Part shown: in pieces, positions 28,897 through 38,658 of the stretch
How the letters are laid out: each line of letters opens with the position of its first letter
Numbering within the stretch: the first letter of the stretch is position 1
Notes under the pieces: model-generated
What the model was told of the DNA's origin: nothing
What the model saw: the letters and a program-made list of their open reading frames with translations, nothing else
The model's database searches: none
Made by a program: the position numbers and the translations under genes
Assembly: GCA_012522955.1 (NCBI GenBank)
Contig: JAAYJK010000045.1
Location: 1 to 57,676, forward strand
Direction: 5' to 3'
DNA from: Syntrophomonadaceae bacterium
GTDB lineage: Bacteria; Bacillota; Syntrophomonadia; Syntrophomonadales; Syntrophomonadaceae
Length of the DNA stretch: 57,676 nucleotides

Positions 28897-29616
28897 CTAT
28901 TCTCCTATTATATTTCTTTGCAGGGCAATAAGTTCTTCTATTCCTTTTTGAGCTAAAGCCAGCAGTTCATCCAGGTCTTGACGGCTGAAAGTCTTACCCT
29001 CTGCCGTTCCCTGTATTTCCACAAATTCTCCGCGACCGGTCATAACCACATTCATATCCACTTCGGCCCCTGAATCTTCTATGTAATCCAAATCCAATAG
29101 TTTTTCTCCATCTACTATTCCTACACTTACTGCCGCCACATAATCCCTTAAGGGTATTTCATCAATAATACCCGCCTCCTGGTACTTCTTCAAGGCCAAG
29201 GCCAGAGCCACAAAACTGCCGGTAATAGATGCAGTCCGGGTTCCTCCATCCGCCTGGATTACATCACAATCTATCCAGATAGTTCTCTCTCCCAGCTTTT
29301 CCAAGTCTACTACCGATCTTATTGACCGTCCGATCAATCTTTGGATCTCTGATGTTCTCCCGCTTACTTTGCCCCGGCTGGACTCCCGAGTGGTCCTAGT
29401 ATTGGTAGAGGATGGCAAAAGGGAATACTCTGCGGTAATCCATCCCTTCCCGCTTCCTTTCTGAAAAGGCGGCACCTTCTCTTCCAGCATGGCTGAACAC
29501 AAGACCCGGGTATCTCCTGTTTGCATTAAAACCGATCCGTCTGGATTCTTAACAAAACTAGGAATTATAACCACCGGGCGCATATCATTATTAGAACGTT
29601 TGGTGCTTCTTGTCAT
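28897..29616 (-). CDS. rph: Ribonuclease PH
   Basis: Phosphorolytic 3'-5' exoribonuclease that trims tRNA 3' ends. The 239-residue protein shows the [19 protein letters not shown] core, [19 protein letters not shown], the [20 protein letters not shown] stretch, and the phosphate-binding [20 protein letters not shown]. Length and motifs are normal. It lies upstream of rdgB. Confidence 0.97.
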   Translation of the reverse strand: MTRSTKRSNNDMRPVVIIPSFVKNPDGSVLMQTGDTRVLCSAMLEEKVPPFQKGSGKGWITAEYSLLPSSTNTRTTRESSRGKVSGRTSEIQRLIGRSIRSVVDLEKLGERTIWIDCDVIQADGGTRTASITGSFVALALALKKYQEAGIIDEIPLRDYVAAVSVGIVDGEKLLDLDYIEDSGAEVDMNVVMTGRGEFVEIQGTAEGKTFSRQDLDELLALAQKGIEELIALQRNIIGE

Positions 29617-29660
29617 ATTACACTCCTATCTTTGGTTTTCCCGCTTAATAATCCCTTTTA

Positions 29661-30197
29661 TCAGGAATCATTACTTATATCATAAATGTTATGGCCCTGG
29701 CAGTCTATGGCAACAATACAGGGGAATTGCTCAAGCTCCAGCTTCAACAAGGCCTCTGGCCCTAACTCCAGATAAGCAATAGTATCTACTTTTTTGATTC
29801 TAGCCGCCAGGTAGGCTCCAGCTCCACCCACGGCCGCCAAGTATACCGCCCTATGCTTTTTCATGGCTGCAATTACTTCCGGGCTGCGGTTGCCTTTGCC
29901 TATCATGGCTTTCAATCCCCGTTCAATTAAGTATGGAGCATAGGCGTCCATCCTGCCACTGGTAGTAGGACCCGCCGAACCAATAACCTTTCCCGGTGGC
30001 GCAGGACAGGGACCCACATAGTATATAAGCTGTCCCTGCACATCAAAAGGTAGTTGGCCGCCCTGCTTTATAGTATCCACCATATTCTTGTGAGCAGCAT
30101 CCCGGGCTGCATATACGGTTCCTTCCAACAACACGTGATCCCCTGTTTTCAAGCTGTATATATCTTCTCCATTCAAAGGAGCTCTTAACACTTTCAT
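29661..30197 (-). CDS. Fe-S hydro-lyase beta subunit (class I fumarase/tartrate dehydratase, C-terminal part)
   Basis: The 178-residue beta subunit of a two-subunit class I fumarase-type hydro-lyase. It has LLEGTVYAARDAAHKNMVD, YYVGPCPAPPGKVIGSAGPT, TTSGRMDAYAPYLIERGLKA, MIGKGNRS and LAAVGGAGAYLAARIKK, typical of the swivelling beta domain. It starts 21 bases after the alpha subunit gene. Whether the substrate is fumarate or L-tartrate cannot be decided, but for a syntroph fumarase is the more useful call. Confidence 0.92.
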   Translation of the reverse strand: MKVLRAPLNGEDIYSLKTGDHVLLEGTVYAARDAAHKNMVDTIKQGGQLPFDVQGQLIYYVGPCPAPPGKVIGSAGPTTSGRMDAYAPYLIERGLKAMIGKGNRSPEVIAAMKKHRAVYLAAVGGAGAYLAARIKKVDTIAYLELGPEALLKLELEQFPCIVAIDCQGHNIYDISNDS

Positions 30198-30218
30198 TAT
30201 TGCCTTCTCCTTATGGCT

Positions 30219-31070
30219 CTATAGCTCAATGCTGGCCCGACGAGTACAATGGCACCCCAGAACTACTGCTACCGGCAAACAGGCAATATGAGTGGGGAAG
30301 GTATTAATATTTATGCCCAGGGCCGTAGTAGACCCTCCCATACCCTGGGGGCCAATACCTAGAGCATTAATCCGAAGCAGCATTTCTTCTTCCAAAGCTG
30401 CTATTTCCGGACTTTCGTGGAGTATATTAATAGGCCTCATCAAGGCTTGTTTGCCCAAATAAGCTGCTTGATCCAAGTTACCCCCAATACCAACCCCCAC
30501 TACCAGAGGTGGGCATGCATTGGCTCCGGCGGTTTTAACTACCTGGAGGATAAAGTCTTTGACCCCCTCTATTCCCTGGGATGGTTTGAGCATAGTCAAC
30601 TGCCCCATGTTTTCGCTGCCAGCTCCTTTGGGCAAGACAGTGATTCGAAAATGTTTTCCCTCTTCGATTCGAGTATGTATAATGGCTGGGGTATTGTCTG
30701 AGGTATTGATTCTGATGAAAGGATCCTTAACTATGGACTTTCTAAAAAAGCCTTCCTCATATCCAGCCTTGACTCCAGTATTAACTGCCCCTTCTAGACT
30801 GCCCCCCACTATCTTAACTTCCTGCCCCAGTTCAATATGGGCTGAAACCATGCCCGTGTCCTGACACAGGGCCATTTTCTCTTTTTTGGCTATTGCGGCA
30901 TTTTCCAGAAGTATGTTTAGAAACATCCGCCCCCGGCTGTTGCTTTCATTTTCTGCCGCCAACTGCAATGCTGCCAGTATATCATCAGGCAACAGGATAT
31001 TGGCTTTAATAACTGCTATTTTAACCGCTTGACTAATATGATCATGGCTTATATAGCGCACCTTATTCAC
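30219..31070 (-). CDS. Fe-S hydro-lyase alpha subunit (class I fumarase/tartrate dehydratase, N-terminal part)
   Basis: The 283-residue alpha subunit that holds the catalytic [4Fe-4S] cluster. Candidate cluster cysteines are in MALCQDTGMVSAHIELGQ, AGANACPPLVVGVGIGGN and VVLGCHCTRRASIEL. The oxygen-labile class I enzymes hydrate fumarate to malate and are common in strict anaerobes. It is directly downstream of murI and upstream of the beta subunit gene, in a run of housekeeping genes. Confidence 0.93.
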   Translation of the reverse strand: MNKVRYISHDHISQAVKIAVIKANILLPDDILAALQLAAENESNSRGRMFLNILLENAAIAKKEKMALCQDTGMVSAHIELGQEVKIVGGSLEGAVNTGVKAGYEEGFFRKSIVKDPFIRINTSDNTPAIIHTRIEEGKHFRITVLPKGAGSENMGQLTMLKPSQGIEGVKDFILQVVKTAGANACPPLVVGVGIGGNLDQAAYLGKQALMRPINILHESPEIAALEEEMLLRINALGIGPQGMGGSTTALGININTFPTHIACLPVAVVLGCHCTRRASIEL

Positions 31071-31114
31071 CTTCTCTTATAGGGTATATTGCACTCTTCC
31101 AAGTTTAATTAATG

Positions 31115-31915
31115 CTAACCTTCCAGCTTATTCACTTTCCCAATCATATCACCTAAGAGCAATCGACCAACCCTAAAAAACGATTCATCGTGGCCGCTAA
31201 CATAGAATTGGCGTAAAGGTTCTTGCCCGCTTTGCTCGAGTAAATCATCCATAGTTAATAGTTCTCTCAGTTCCTCTATAGTTCCCCGAGAAGGATCAAC
31301 CAGTTCTACATCTGCTCCCACAAACTCTTTAATAGGCTGGGTTAAAAATGGATAATGAGTACAGCCCAAGACCAGAGTATCTATTCGATTATCAAGTAGT
31401 GGAGCAACATATTCCCTCACCGATTGATTAATCTTTTCTCCACTTAATACACCGCCTTCTATCAGAGGCACAAATTGATGACAGGCTCTTTCAAAAACCT
31501 GACATTCAGGATTAATGGCCTTGATGGCCTGAGTATAAGCTTGGCTATTAACTGTAGCTTGAGTGGCTAACACTCCAATTCTAGAATTCTTGCTCACCTG
31601 TATGGCGGAACGTGATCCTGCCTTAACCACCCCTAACATAGGAAAAGGGTAATGCCCCTCCAGTTGGGGAAGAGTTAGCGAAGAATGGGTGCCACAGGCC
31701 GCCACTACAGCTTTTACCTCCTTGGTTCTCAGAAAATTCAAAATACTAATGGCATAGCTCATCAACTGTTCCCGAGTTTTGCTCCCATAAGGCACATTGG
31801 CAGTATCACCGAAATATATAAAACTTTCCCCAGGTAATAGTTCCAGCAAAGACTTAACTACCGTAAGTCCTCCTACACCAGAATCAAAAATACCTATGGG
31901 GCTTTGATTTCCCAA
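31115..31915 (-). CDS. murI: Glutamate racemase
   Basis: Supplies D-glutamate for peptidoglycan. The protein (266 residues) has PIGIFDSGVGGLTVVK, YFGDTANVPYGSK, the catalytic cysteine segments VVAACGTHSS and LVLGCTHYPFL, and EGGVLSGE. The TTG at 31915 is chosen because AGAGG lies eight bases ahead; a GTG three codons upstream overlaps the ribosome site. It is the first gene of a seven-gene minus-strand run ending at folD. Confidence 0.96.
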   Translation of the reverse strand: MGNQSPIGIFDSGVGGLTVVKSLLELLPGESFIYFGDTANVPYGSKTREQLMSYAISILNFLRTKEVKAVVAACGTHSSLTLPQLEGHYPFPMLGVVKAGSRSAIQVSKNSRIGVLATQATVNSQAYTQAIKAINPECQVFERACHQFVPLIEGGVLSGEKINQSVREYVAPLLDNRIDTLVLGCTHYPFLTQPIKEFVGADVELVDPSRGTIEELRELLTMDDLLEQSGQEPLRQFYVSGHDESFFRVGRLLLGDMIGKVNKLEG

Positions 31916-31924
31916 TACTAACAC

Positions 31925-32309
31925 CTCTTTTTTGCGGCTATAGGTACCAAATTAGCTAATACTATTATTTATTAAAAACTTTGGCATCGAACCCAATAAT
32001 TAATTTAACACTTTTGTTAGATATATTCTATATAAACTTGCCCTCAGCTATGCTTACAGATATGTTATTCCAAATTATAGCCTTTGGTATTAGTCCATAT
32101 CTTGCTTATAGAACAATTCCGTATTTTTCACACCTTACTAGTTCTTTAAGAAAAAGGAATCATTCCCTATCGCACCTTTTACAGCACTACCTATAATCTT
32201 TGAATATATCATTACATAGTTTCCAAAGGCTCTATCTTACCAAAGTCTCATGTATTGGATCAAGGCATTATGCAAAGGATATTATTATAACAAGAAAAGA
32301 GGTGTTGTT
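31925..32309. other. Intergenic region without recognisable gene
   Basis: AT-rich divergent spacer between murI and the SDR gene. It must hold promoters for both. No hairpin, riboswitch or convincing small open frame was seen. Confidence 0.6.
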
Positions 32310-33074
32310 TTGATAGATCTAAACGGTAAAGTAGCAATTATAACCGGAGGAGCAATGGGCATGGGGGCTGCCACTGCGGAATTATTTGCCTCCGCTAAGG
32401 CTGAGGTAGTTATAGCTGATTTTAATGATGAATTGGGGAGAAAGACAACTCAGCGCATTTGTGATCAAGGTGGAAAAGCAGCATTTGTTTATGCGGATGT
32501 ATCTAAGTCTCGAGATGTAGAAAAAATGGTTAACTTTGCCGTAGATACCTATGGACGCCTTGATGCAGCAGTAAACAATGCTGCCCGAACTCCTGATGAT
32601 AAACCCATCGCTGATTTAGATGAAAACGAATTTGATGCTTTGATAGCGGTGGATTTAAAAGGGGTAGCTTTATGTATGAAGTATGAACTCCAACAGATGA
32701 TGCAACAGGGTAAAGGCGGATCTATCATAAACATTTCATCTGTTAGCGGTATTCGCCCCCAACCACGTACCCCCATATATATTGCAGCCAAATTCGGGGT
32801 TATCGGTTTGACTAAATCCGGAGCCATAGACTATTCACCCCATGGTATCCGAGTAAATGCTATTGCCCCAGGGGCAATCGATACCCCTATGCTAAGGGGA
32901 GCTTTAAAACAATTCGGTTTTGATCCCAATACTTATGCAAAACAATTATGTATGATGGGCAGATTTGCTCAGCCTAGTGAGGTAGGGCAGGCAAGCCTTT
33001 GGTTAGCATCAGACTTGTCGTCTTATGTTACTGGTGCAGTCATTACCGTAGATGGTGGTTACACCGCCATGTAA
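32310..33074 (+). CDS. Short-chain dehydrogenase/reductase
   Basis: Classical SDR of 254 residues that oxidises or reduces an alcohol/ketone with NAD(P). Motifs are the cofactor-binding TGGAMGMGAATAE, the structural NNAA, the catalytic Ser in NISSVSG, Tyr and Lys in YIAAKFG, and the C-terminal VTGAVITVDGGYTAM. The acidic residue after the second strand (IADFNDE) favours NAD. TTG at 32310 is chosen because AAGAGG lies seven to eight bases before it. The substrate is unknown; 3-hydroxyacyl-CoA or 3-oxoacyl-ACP chemistry are possibilities. Confidence 0.92.
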   Translation: MIDLNGKVAIITGGAMGMGAATAELFASAKAEVVIADFNDELGRKTTQRICDQGGKAAFVYADVSKSRDVEKMVNFAVDTYGRLDAAVNNAARTPDDKPIADLDENEFDALIAVDLKGVALCMKYELQQMMQQGKGGSIINISSVSGIRPQPRTPIYIAAKFGVIGLTKSGAIDYSPHGIRVNAIAPGAIDTPMLRGALKQFGFDPNTYAKQLCMMGRFAQPSEVGQASLWLASDLSSYVTGAVITVDGGYTAM

Positions 33075-33112
33075 TATACAGATACTGAATTGAATCCAGG
33101 TATTGCATTCGT

Positions 33113-33146
33113 CTCCCAGAGAGGATGATTTTTTGCTGGGAGTTTT
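33113..33146 (+). terminator. SDR gene terminator
   Basis: A 7-bp perfect stem CTCCCAG / CTGGGAG with a 16-base loop, then four T. It lies 38 bases past the stop. Confidence 0.65.
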
Positions 33147-33208
33147 ACCGCAAGACAGGTTAGACTAATGATGGCGGGTGACCTGAGCTTCTTTGCGGAT
33201 TTTAATCT

Positions 33209-33240
33209 AAAACGGATAGTATAAGTACTATCCGTTTTTA
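33209..33240. terminator. Bidirectional terminator between SDR and GerM genes
   Basis: A 12-bp perfect stem AAAACGGATAGT / ACTATCCGTTTT with a six-base loop and T/A runs on both sides. It serves two convergent genes. Confidence 0.85.
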
Positions 33241-33263
33241 TTCCTTTTAGAGGAAAATCTTAC

Positions 33264-33887
33264 TCATTCACCTTTTGGATTCATTAGCTCAATGGTCTGT
33301 GGCAGATCCATATATCCTGCCAGGGAATCTACACTTTGACTGTCTATCAAAATACTGACCAGCTTAATGGTAGGAAATTGACCTAAGGTTTTTATTATCG
33401 AGTTTAGCAGTAGCTGTTCCTCCTGAGCATTTGCAATCTGCCGTACCTGTGCACTCAAGTCTACAATACACCAACCATCCTCTTTGATATTAATGTCCAG
33501 TAGCTGGCTGCCCGGGGGGAAAAGATTTTTGTACTGGGTATTTTCGGGACCCTTTAATAATTCCTGTAGGGTTCGGCGAGCGATTCCTTCAGTTTTAACT
33601 ATCTGCCTATCTTCAGCTACCAGGCTTCCAGCCCCATCAGCAAAATAGAGAGAAACCTCTATATATTCTTCCACCATATCCTGCCCTTCTGTCTGCTTGT
33701 CCAATAGTAAATCCTCCAGACTGGTGCCCTGCTTGTCGCTGCTGGCAGTTTCTGTTTCTGGAGCCAGACTTAGTAGCTCTTTCCAGGCTTTTAAGCTGCT
33801 GTCTCCGGTAAAAGTAGAACATCCTCCAGCCAGCAAGCAGATAGCAACTAGTATAATGGCCGCGATAATCACTATTTTTTTATCCAT
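33264..33887 (-). CDS. GerM-domain lipoprotein
   Basis: Exported lipoprotein of about 207 residues from the ATG at 33887 (AAAGGAGG ten bases upstream). The signal peptide IVIIAAIILVAICLLAGGC ends in a lipobox LAGGC. A GerM domain covers about 85-195, with VSLYFADGAGSLVAEDR, ARRTLQELLKGPENTQYKNL and DLSAQVRQIANAQEEQLLLN. GerM domains are found in spore germination and sporulation proteins of Firmicutes and in lipoproteins of other bacteria. It stands alone. Confidence 0.88.
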   Translation of the reverse strand: MDKKIVIIAAIILVAICLLAGGCSTFTGDSSLKAWKELLSLAPETETASSDKQGTSLEDLLLDKQTEGQDMVEEYIEVSLYFADGAGSLVAEDRQIVKTEGIARRTLQELLKGPENTQYKNLFPPGSQLLDINIKEDGWCIVDLSAQVRQIANAQEEQLLLNSIIKTLGQFPTIKLVSILIDSQSVDSLAGYMDLPQTIELMNPKGE

Positions 33888-33992
33888 AATTATCCAACCT
33901 CCTTTCTTAGTTTCTTTACTAAGATACGAAGGCAGTTTAAGTTTTATGACAAAAAAGAAAAGAAAAGAGAGCACCCGGTACGAGTGCTCAAC

Positions 33993-34109
33993 ATGAAGGA
34001 GGAGTTATTTAAACAAGAATATTGCTGCGAAGATTTCTGTGACTATTATAACCGCTCTAACTCTACTAAAATTTTAGCCGAAATTATCGAATATTGTCAA
34101 TTGAATTAA
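33993..34109 (+). CDS. Possible small cysteine-containing protein (38 residues)
   Basis: A short open frame in the spacer between the GerM and VWA genes. It encodes KEELFKQEYCCEDFCDYY and a helical C-terminus (KILAEIIEYCQLN). No ribosome site is found upstream of the ATG, although AAGGAGG lies just inside it. A hairpin GAGCAC / GTGCTC precedes it. Weak support; it may be chance. Confidence 0.25.
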   Translation: MKEELFKQEYCCEDFCDYYNRSNSTKILAEIIEYCQLN

Positions 34110-34116
34110 TTCGACA

Positions 34117-35889
34117 TCATGCCAGTTTGTTGTCGCTAGTGCTTTGTTTCTCCATTCTGACTATGTTGATAAGATTATCTTTATTCAAATCATCCACTAA
34201 ATAAACTACTCCGTCTGCTTTTTCAGCCAGTTTTTCTAGATAAAATCGATGAGCTTCTACTCCTATGCAGATAAAACGTATCTTCTCTTTGCTTATTAAG
34301 GTAGCAGCTTCCAAGGCATCCGCTTTGGCATCCAAAGTCCATAGGGGAATATTGGGAATCCCATCGGTTATCAATACCAGCATGGGATTGCGAACTTTGC
34401 TGTTCTTAATTAGATTGACTGCACTTACAATACCATCCGCCATTGGAGTAAGACCGGCCGGATTAATGGTAGCCAAGCCCTGCTTTAATACCAGTTGCTT
34501 ACGAGTAAAGGGTACTACCACATTGCTTCCTCGTTCCTGAAAAGTAACTACTGCCACTTTTTCTTTTCCTGTTAATAACAGGTGCTCTGCCAAAAAGCAA
34601 GCCGCCTGTCGTTTATCTCCAGCCATACTGCCGCTGGCATCAATTAATAGGCATATATCTACCGGCACATAGCTTTTTTTCTCATAATAATGCAAATCCT
34701 GCTTTTTTATGGAGAAGTGATCGTCGCCTCGCAGGTAGCTGTTTTTTAAGGCTTGAATTACCGTTTCTGGTACTGCTAAGTCCCCTGACCAGTTCTGGTC
34801 TGGATTATTGATGGTTTTATTGCGATTGGTGTATTCAACCTTGGATGTTTTCCGGTCTATTTGGCCAAGTTTCTTAAAGCGCCCACCACCCCCTGCAGGT
34901 AGCCTTCTGGTATTACGCCTAATTTCAGTTTCCAGTTCACACTTATGGTTTATTACAAATTCTTTGAGTTTTAAGCCTTTACTGGTAAGAACCTTGCCAA
35001 AAGGCGTATCTTTCAATATACCGAGATCTTCCAACTGCTCTATATCGTGTTCAATATCTCCCCATTTTTTCATCTGCTGCTGAATACCTTTGCGTTTAAA
35101 TATATTAGTGGAATAGTTTTCCATAAACTCCTGTATCTCTTCTACTCCACCAAATTTCTCGGCCAGTTTGATAATTAACTGGTTTACATTCTCTTTGTCC
35201 GGCAAATGACGGGCTTGTTGTCCCTTCAAGTGCTTCCAGGGCAACTTAATGTATCCTGCATAACTGTCCTGAGCCTGTTTTTCATTACCGTGGATAATGT
35301 TGCGTACCTTGGCCAGCTTTATGTCGCTTTCCAGAACTACCTGCTCAACTATCTCGGCAATAATATAGACTAGATAATAGTCCTCTCGCTCCAGTTGGGC
35401 TAGGATATGGACATGATCCCAACCTTCTTCGTAGTCAAGCAAATGCTCAACTTCATCCTGAAGTAAATTATAAAGAGTCCCTTTACCCTGATTGGTGGTG
35501 ATATATATCTTGCTGGCATAAGCAATTACCAAGTTAAAACGCTCATCTTCGGCATACTGAAGCTGAGGGTCCTTATCCATAAAATGGCCATCTATGGCGG
35601 AATATATGGCTCGGGCCACATCCCTGGGATCAATCTTGCCAGGCCGATGATATACATCTATATGTATCACGCGGCCTTCCTCAACAAAATCCAGGAACAC
35701 CTTGCCCGCATCACGGTTAACCAGGATTTTTAGCTGCCCCTTTATCCTTTTTTCCGGCATTCGGGCATGAACCTTGGAACTGGCTACAGTGCTTTCTCCC
35801 AGCCTGACACCCTGGCCCTGACCAAAATACAGGTTCAGATAATTACCCACCGAAGCTGCTTTATCTACGTTGGTACGTTCACCCAGCAT
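34117..35889 (-). CDS. VWA-domain protein paired with an AAA+ ATPase
   Basis: A 590-residue protein whose C-terminal third is a von Willebrand A domain with an intact MIDAS: DASGSMAG, a Thr region at GLTPMADG and ITDGIPNIPLW. The first 390 residues are not recognised; they contain a basic segment (RRNTRRLPAGGG) just ahead of the VWA domain, as in magnesium-chelatase ChlD/BchD-like proteins. It starts 14 bases after the AAA+ gene. AAA+/VWA pairs of the MoxR and chelatase types insert metals or remodel protein complexes. The client is unknown, and no porphyrin, gas-vesicle or dehydrogenase gene lies nearby. Confidence 0.82.
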   Translation of the reverse strand: MLGERTNVDKAASVGNYLNLYFGQGQGVRLGESTVASSKVHARMPEKRIKGQLKILVNRDAGKVFLDFVEEGRVIHIDVYHRPGKIDPRDVARAIYSAIDGHFMDKDPQLQYAEDERFNLVIAYASKIYITTNQGKGTLYNLLQDEVEHLLDYEEGWDHVHILAQLEREDYYLVYIIAEIVEQVVLESDIKLAKVRNIIHGNEKQAQDSYAGYIKLPWKHLKGQQARHLPDKENVNQLIIKLAEKFGGVEEIQEFMENYSTNIFKRKGIQQQMKKWGDIEHDIEQLEDLGILKDTPFGKVLTSKGLKLKEFVINHKCELETEIRRNTRRLPAGGGGRFKKLGQIDRKTSKVEYTNRNKTINNPDQNWSGDLAVPETVIQALKNSYLRGDDHFSIKKQDLHYYEKKSYVPVDICLLIDASGSMAGDKRQAACFLAEHLLLTGKEKVAVVTFQERGSNVVVPFTRKQLVLKQGLATINPAGLTPMADGIVSAVNLIKNSKVRNPMLVLITDGIPNIPLWTLDAKADALEAATLISKEKIRFICIGVEAHRFYLEKLAEKADGVVYLVDDLNKDNLINIVRMEKQSTSDNKLA

Positions 35890-35903
35890 CTATTTCACCA
35901 CCT

Positions 35904-37112
35904 TTACCCATGAGTAGGTGTTAGATCTTTTTCAGTATTTACCAGCTCACTTCTGCTCATATCCTTTAATGCACGTGCATTTTGCTGAAAATACTCGTCA
36001 TCTTCATCCCGCTTATTCTTTTTGTTCTTAAAGCTTAAAATACCTTCTCTGGCCCCCCGGCTTTCTACATCGTTTATGAGTTTGACCAGGGTATCTCCAT
36101 CCACCCGATGTTTAAGAGCTAAAGGCAATATTCTTGTAACATCAGTAATCATTACCTTGTCCCGGTTCTTAATTAGACTATGCAATATGGCACCTTGTTG
36201 CATGGCCTCAATGGCTCTAATGCTCTCCAGGTTGTGTTTAATGTAAAGCCGGGCAATAAAATTACGGAGAAAATCTGGCATATCGGTTTGACTGTACTTT
36301 TGTGCCCATATGATTATCTCCTCCCGGTATTTATCATTCTTACTATAATCATATACATTGCTGCTTTTCTTCATAGCATTACGTATCTTCTGCCGATGAG
36401 AGTTTTCCTCCAGCATATTAGCCAGCACATCCACCGAATCAGGTCTTCCCATATAACATACCAAATCAAACCGGTCCGACAATTGTCTTCTTATTTCTTC
36501 CAGTGGCCCTGGATCTTCGTCCGGATTGGATGCAGCCCATACTGATACACTGACCGTAATATCCACTGTAGGCAGACCGGCCTCTTCTATCTGCAGGTGT
36601 CCCGGTTTATTGCCCATAACATCCAGAAGAATATCTGTAATTTCCGGTGAAGTATCAGCTAGGCGGTTTATTTCGTCTATGAATATAATGCCCCGGTGGG
36701 CCTGAGGAATCAATCCTGGCAAGAGCTGAGCAGCAGGATTATTAGGATCTGTAAGCCGGGCTAGATCAATACTTCCTGCTACCGTACCCACCTTGGCTGA
36801 ATGAGATATTTCTAAGAATGGCATAGGGATTTCTTCTGATCCCAGAGCTGCGATCTCTTCTAGGCTCATATCCCGGTGCAGTGGACAATGCGGATTATCC
36901 GGGTCACAATTATAAATACAGCCCTTTATTCTAGTAATATTGGGCAAAATATCACGGCAACTTCTCATTATGGTGGTCTTACCCGTTCCTCGTAATCCTT
37001 CCGCATGGACATGTAAAGGCTCACCCGCATAAGTAGATACCATAGACATTGTCACTAGCTCAAACAAGGGCTCATTCCCTTCGTATCGCTCAAGCATATA
37101 AAACGGTATCAT
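35904..37112 (-). CDS. AAA+ ATPase of the magnesium-chelatase/MoxR type
   Basis: About 402 residues from the ATG at 37112, with GGAG eight bases upstream. Walker A is unusual, GLRGTGKTT; Walker B is GIIFIDEINRLAD; sensor 1 is VWAASNPDED; the arginine-finger region is IRRQLSDRFDLVCY. Between Walker A and B lies a cysteine cluster (CIYNCDPDNPHCPLH) like that of ChlI-type chelatase subunits and potentially able to bind a metal or Fe-S cluster. It is co-transcribed with the VWA gene downstream. The pair resembles the two ATPase subunits of a chelatase without the large catalytic subunit. Confidence 0.85.
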   Translation of the reverse strand: MIPFYMLERYEGNEPLFELVTMSMVSTYAGEPLHVHAEGLRGTGKTTIMRSCRDILPNITRIKGCIYNCDPDNPHCPLHRDMSLEEIAALGSEEIPMPFLEISHSAKVGTVAGSIDLARLTDPNNPAAQLLPGLIPQAHRGIIFIDEINRLADTSPEITDILLDVMGNKPGHLQIEEAGLPTVDITVSVSVWAASNPDEDPGPLEEIRRQLSDRFDLVCYMGRPDSVDVLANMLEENSHRQKIRNAMKKSSNVYDYSKNDKYREEIIIWAQKYSQTDMPDFLRNFIARLYIKHNLESIRAIEAMQQGAILHSLIKNRDKVMITDVTRILPLALKHRVDGDTLVKLINDVESRGAREGILSFKNKKNKRDEDDEYFQQNARALKDMSRSELVNTEKDLTPTHG

Positions 37113-37145
37113 TAGCATCACTCCGATCTTTTCTTGACCGTACAC

Positions 37146-37591
37146 TTTTATAAAACGAGTTCCCTAACTTTGATACATTGCACCCCTATATATAAATTAC
37201 TTAATTATTTTATCGTATTAATAATAGCCGGAAAAAGTCTTCCGTTCAATATCCCGGCTGCAATGTAGAAATCTTTCCTCCTTTCCCCTAATAGTTCAAC
37301 GTCCCCCTAGTATTACATTAACTATAAATCATTTTGTGATTTATTTCTCTATTTTGGCAGCACTTGGTTTCATATATAGGATACTTTGCTGCAAAAATAA
37401 CAATCTATCGCCATTTTACGGTTTACCTAAAAACTCAAGTAAAATATTCAGTACCAACATTATGTAGCCCAGTACCCACCACGTCTACCACTGGATTTAT
37501 AAGTATACTCATATATTGCTATGAATGACCTTGTTGTTTTCTTATTTAGTCCAAAATAATGTTTATAATGCCCTATTTAATGTTTATTCGG
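37146..37591. other. Intergenic region, AT-rich
   Basis: About 445 bases between two minus-strand genes. It must include the promoter of the AAA+/VWA operon. No open frame with a ribosome site, repeat or RNA was recognised. Confidence 0.6.
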
Positions 37592-38377
37592 TTAAATACC
37601 CATCCTATCCCTTAATAGCCGTAGTTTAGAACGGCTCAGAGTGATATCCCGGTCGCAATTCTCTAATCTAATTATGTATGATCCTTCGCCAAAATTCCTG
37701 ATTTCATCAACAAAATTCAAGTTAACCAAATAAGCTTGGTGAACCCGGAAGAAATAGGTGTCACTAAGACGTTTTTCCAGTTGATTGAGAGTAAAACTGG
37801 TAAGAAAGCCTCCTTTTCTAGTACAGATGAAAACTTTTTTACCCTGACTTTCACAAACAATAATATCTTCTGGTTTAATCAGGGTCAGTTTTCCTTTTTC
37901 TCTTATGGGAAGCCTTTTCAACAGCGCTTCTTCCTGGTTGTAAAGAGCTAGAATATACTCCATCCTATTTTTCAACCTTTGCCTCACCAGATTTTCGATA
38001 TAATCCTGGTGGGCTATTACCTTCTTTGCCTTGCCAATACTCTTTTCGATTCTGTTCGGCTCAATGGGTTTAACTATGTAGTCCAAAGCTCCTAGTTCAT
38101 ATGCAGTCACCGCCATCCCGGTTTGAGCGGTTACAAAAACTATAGCGGGAGGTTCCTTCATATCCATCAGTTTAGCCGCTGTTTCCAGGCCATCCATTTT
38201 CGGCATAGTAATATCCAAAAAAACAATATCTACTTTTTTCTCCTGGCAAAGCATTAATGCTTCTAAACCGTGTACTGCTTCTCCCACTATCTTTAAATCT
38301 TTACGCTGTTCCAATAAGTATCTTAAGATGATTCTTTCTTTTTGATCATCATCAACTATCAAAGCTCTTATTGGCAT
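37592..38377 (-). CDS. LytTR-family response regulator
   Basis: A 261-residue two-component regulator. Residues 1-120 are a receiver domain with the acidic pair VDDDQ, the phospho-acceptor in VDIVFLDITMPKMDG, the Thr in VFVTAQTG and Lys in YIVKPIEPNR. Residues about 150-255 are a LytTR DNA-binding domain (KGKLTLIKPEDIIVCESQGK, then FFRVHQAYLVNL). No histidine kinase is adjacent, so it is an orphan here. LytTR regulators of this form control autolysis, carbon starvation or competence in other Firmicutes. GGGGG lies eight bases before the ATG. Confidence 0.93.
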   Translation of the reverse strand: MPIRALIVDDDQKERIILRYLLEQRKDLKIVGEAVHGLEALMLCQEKKVDIVFLDITMPKMDGLETAAKLMDMKEPPAIVFVTAQTGMAVTAYELGALDYIVKPIEPNRIEKSIGKAKKVIAHQDYIENLVRQRLKNRMEYILALYNQEEALLKRLPIREKGKLTLIKPEDIIVCESQGKKVFICTRKGGFLTSFTLNQLEKRLSDTYFFRVHQAYLVNLNFVDEIRNFGEGSYIIRLENCDRDITLSRSKLRLLRDRMGI

Positions 38378-38658
38378 CTTCCATTCCCCCTACTACTACC
38401 CCTATTTTACAATATACCTTCTCCTCTTGGATAATACAACTCATTTTACTATGCTTCCTATTCTTAACTTTTAAAAGTAAGACTTATTTGATAATCTTAA
38501 TAGGAAAGGGTCAGGTCTTTAGCTTGGCCTAAGTCTATTAGATTAGCGGGAACTAAGACCATCCCAACTTTTTACGCATTGATTCCCCACTCATGCTTTC
38601 TATATAAGTACTTATAGCCTCCGCCATGGGGAGAAAAATTAAGATAGGAGATCGACTT

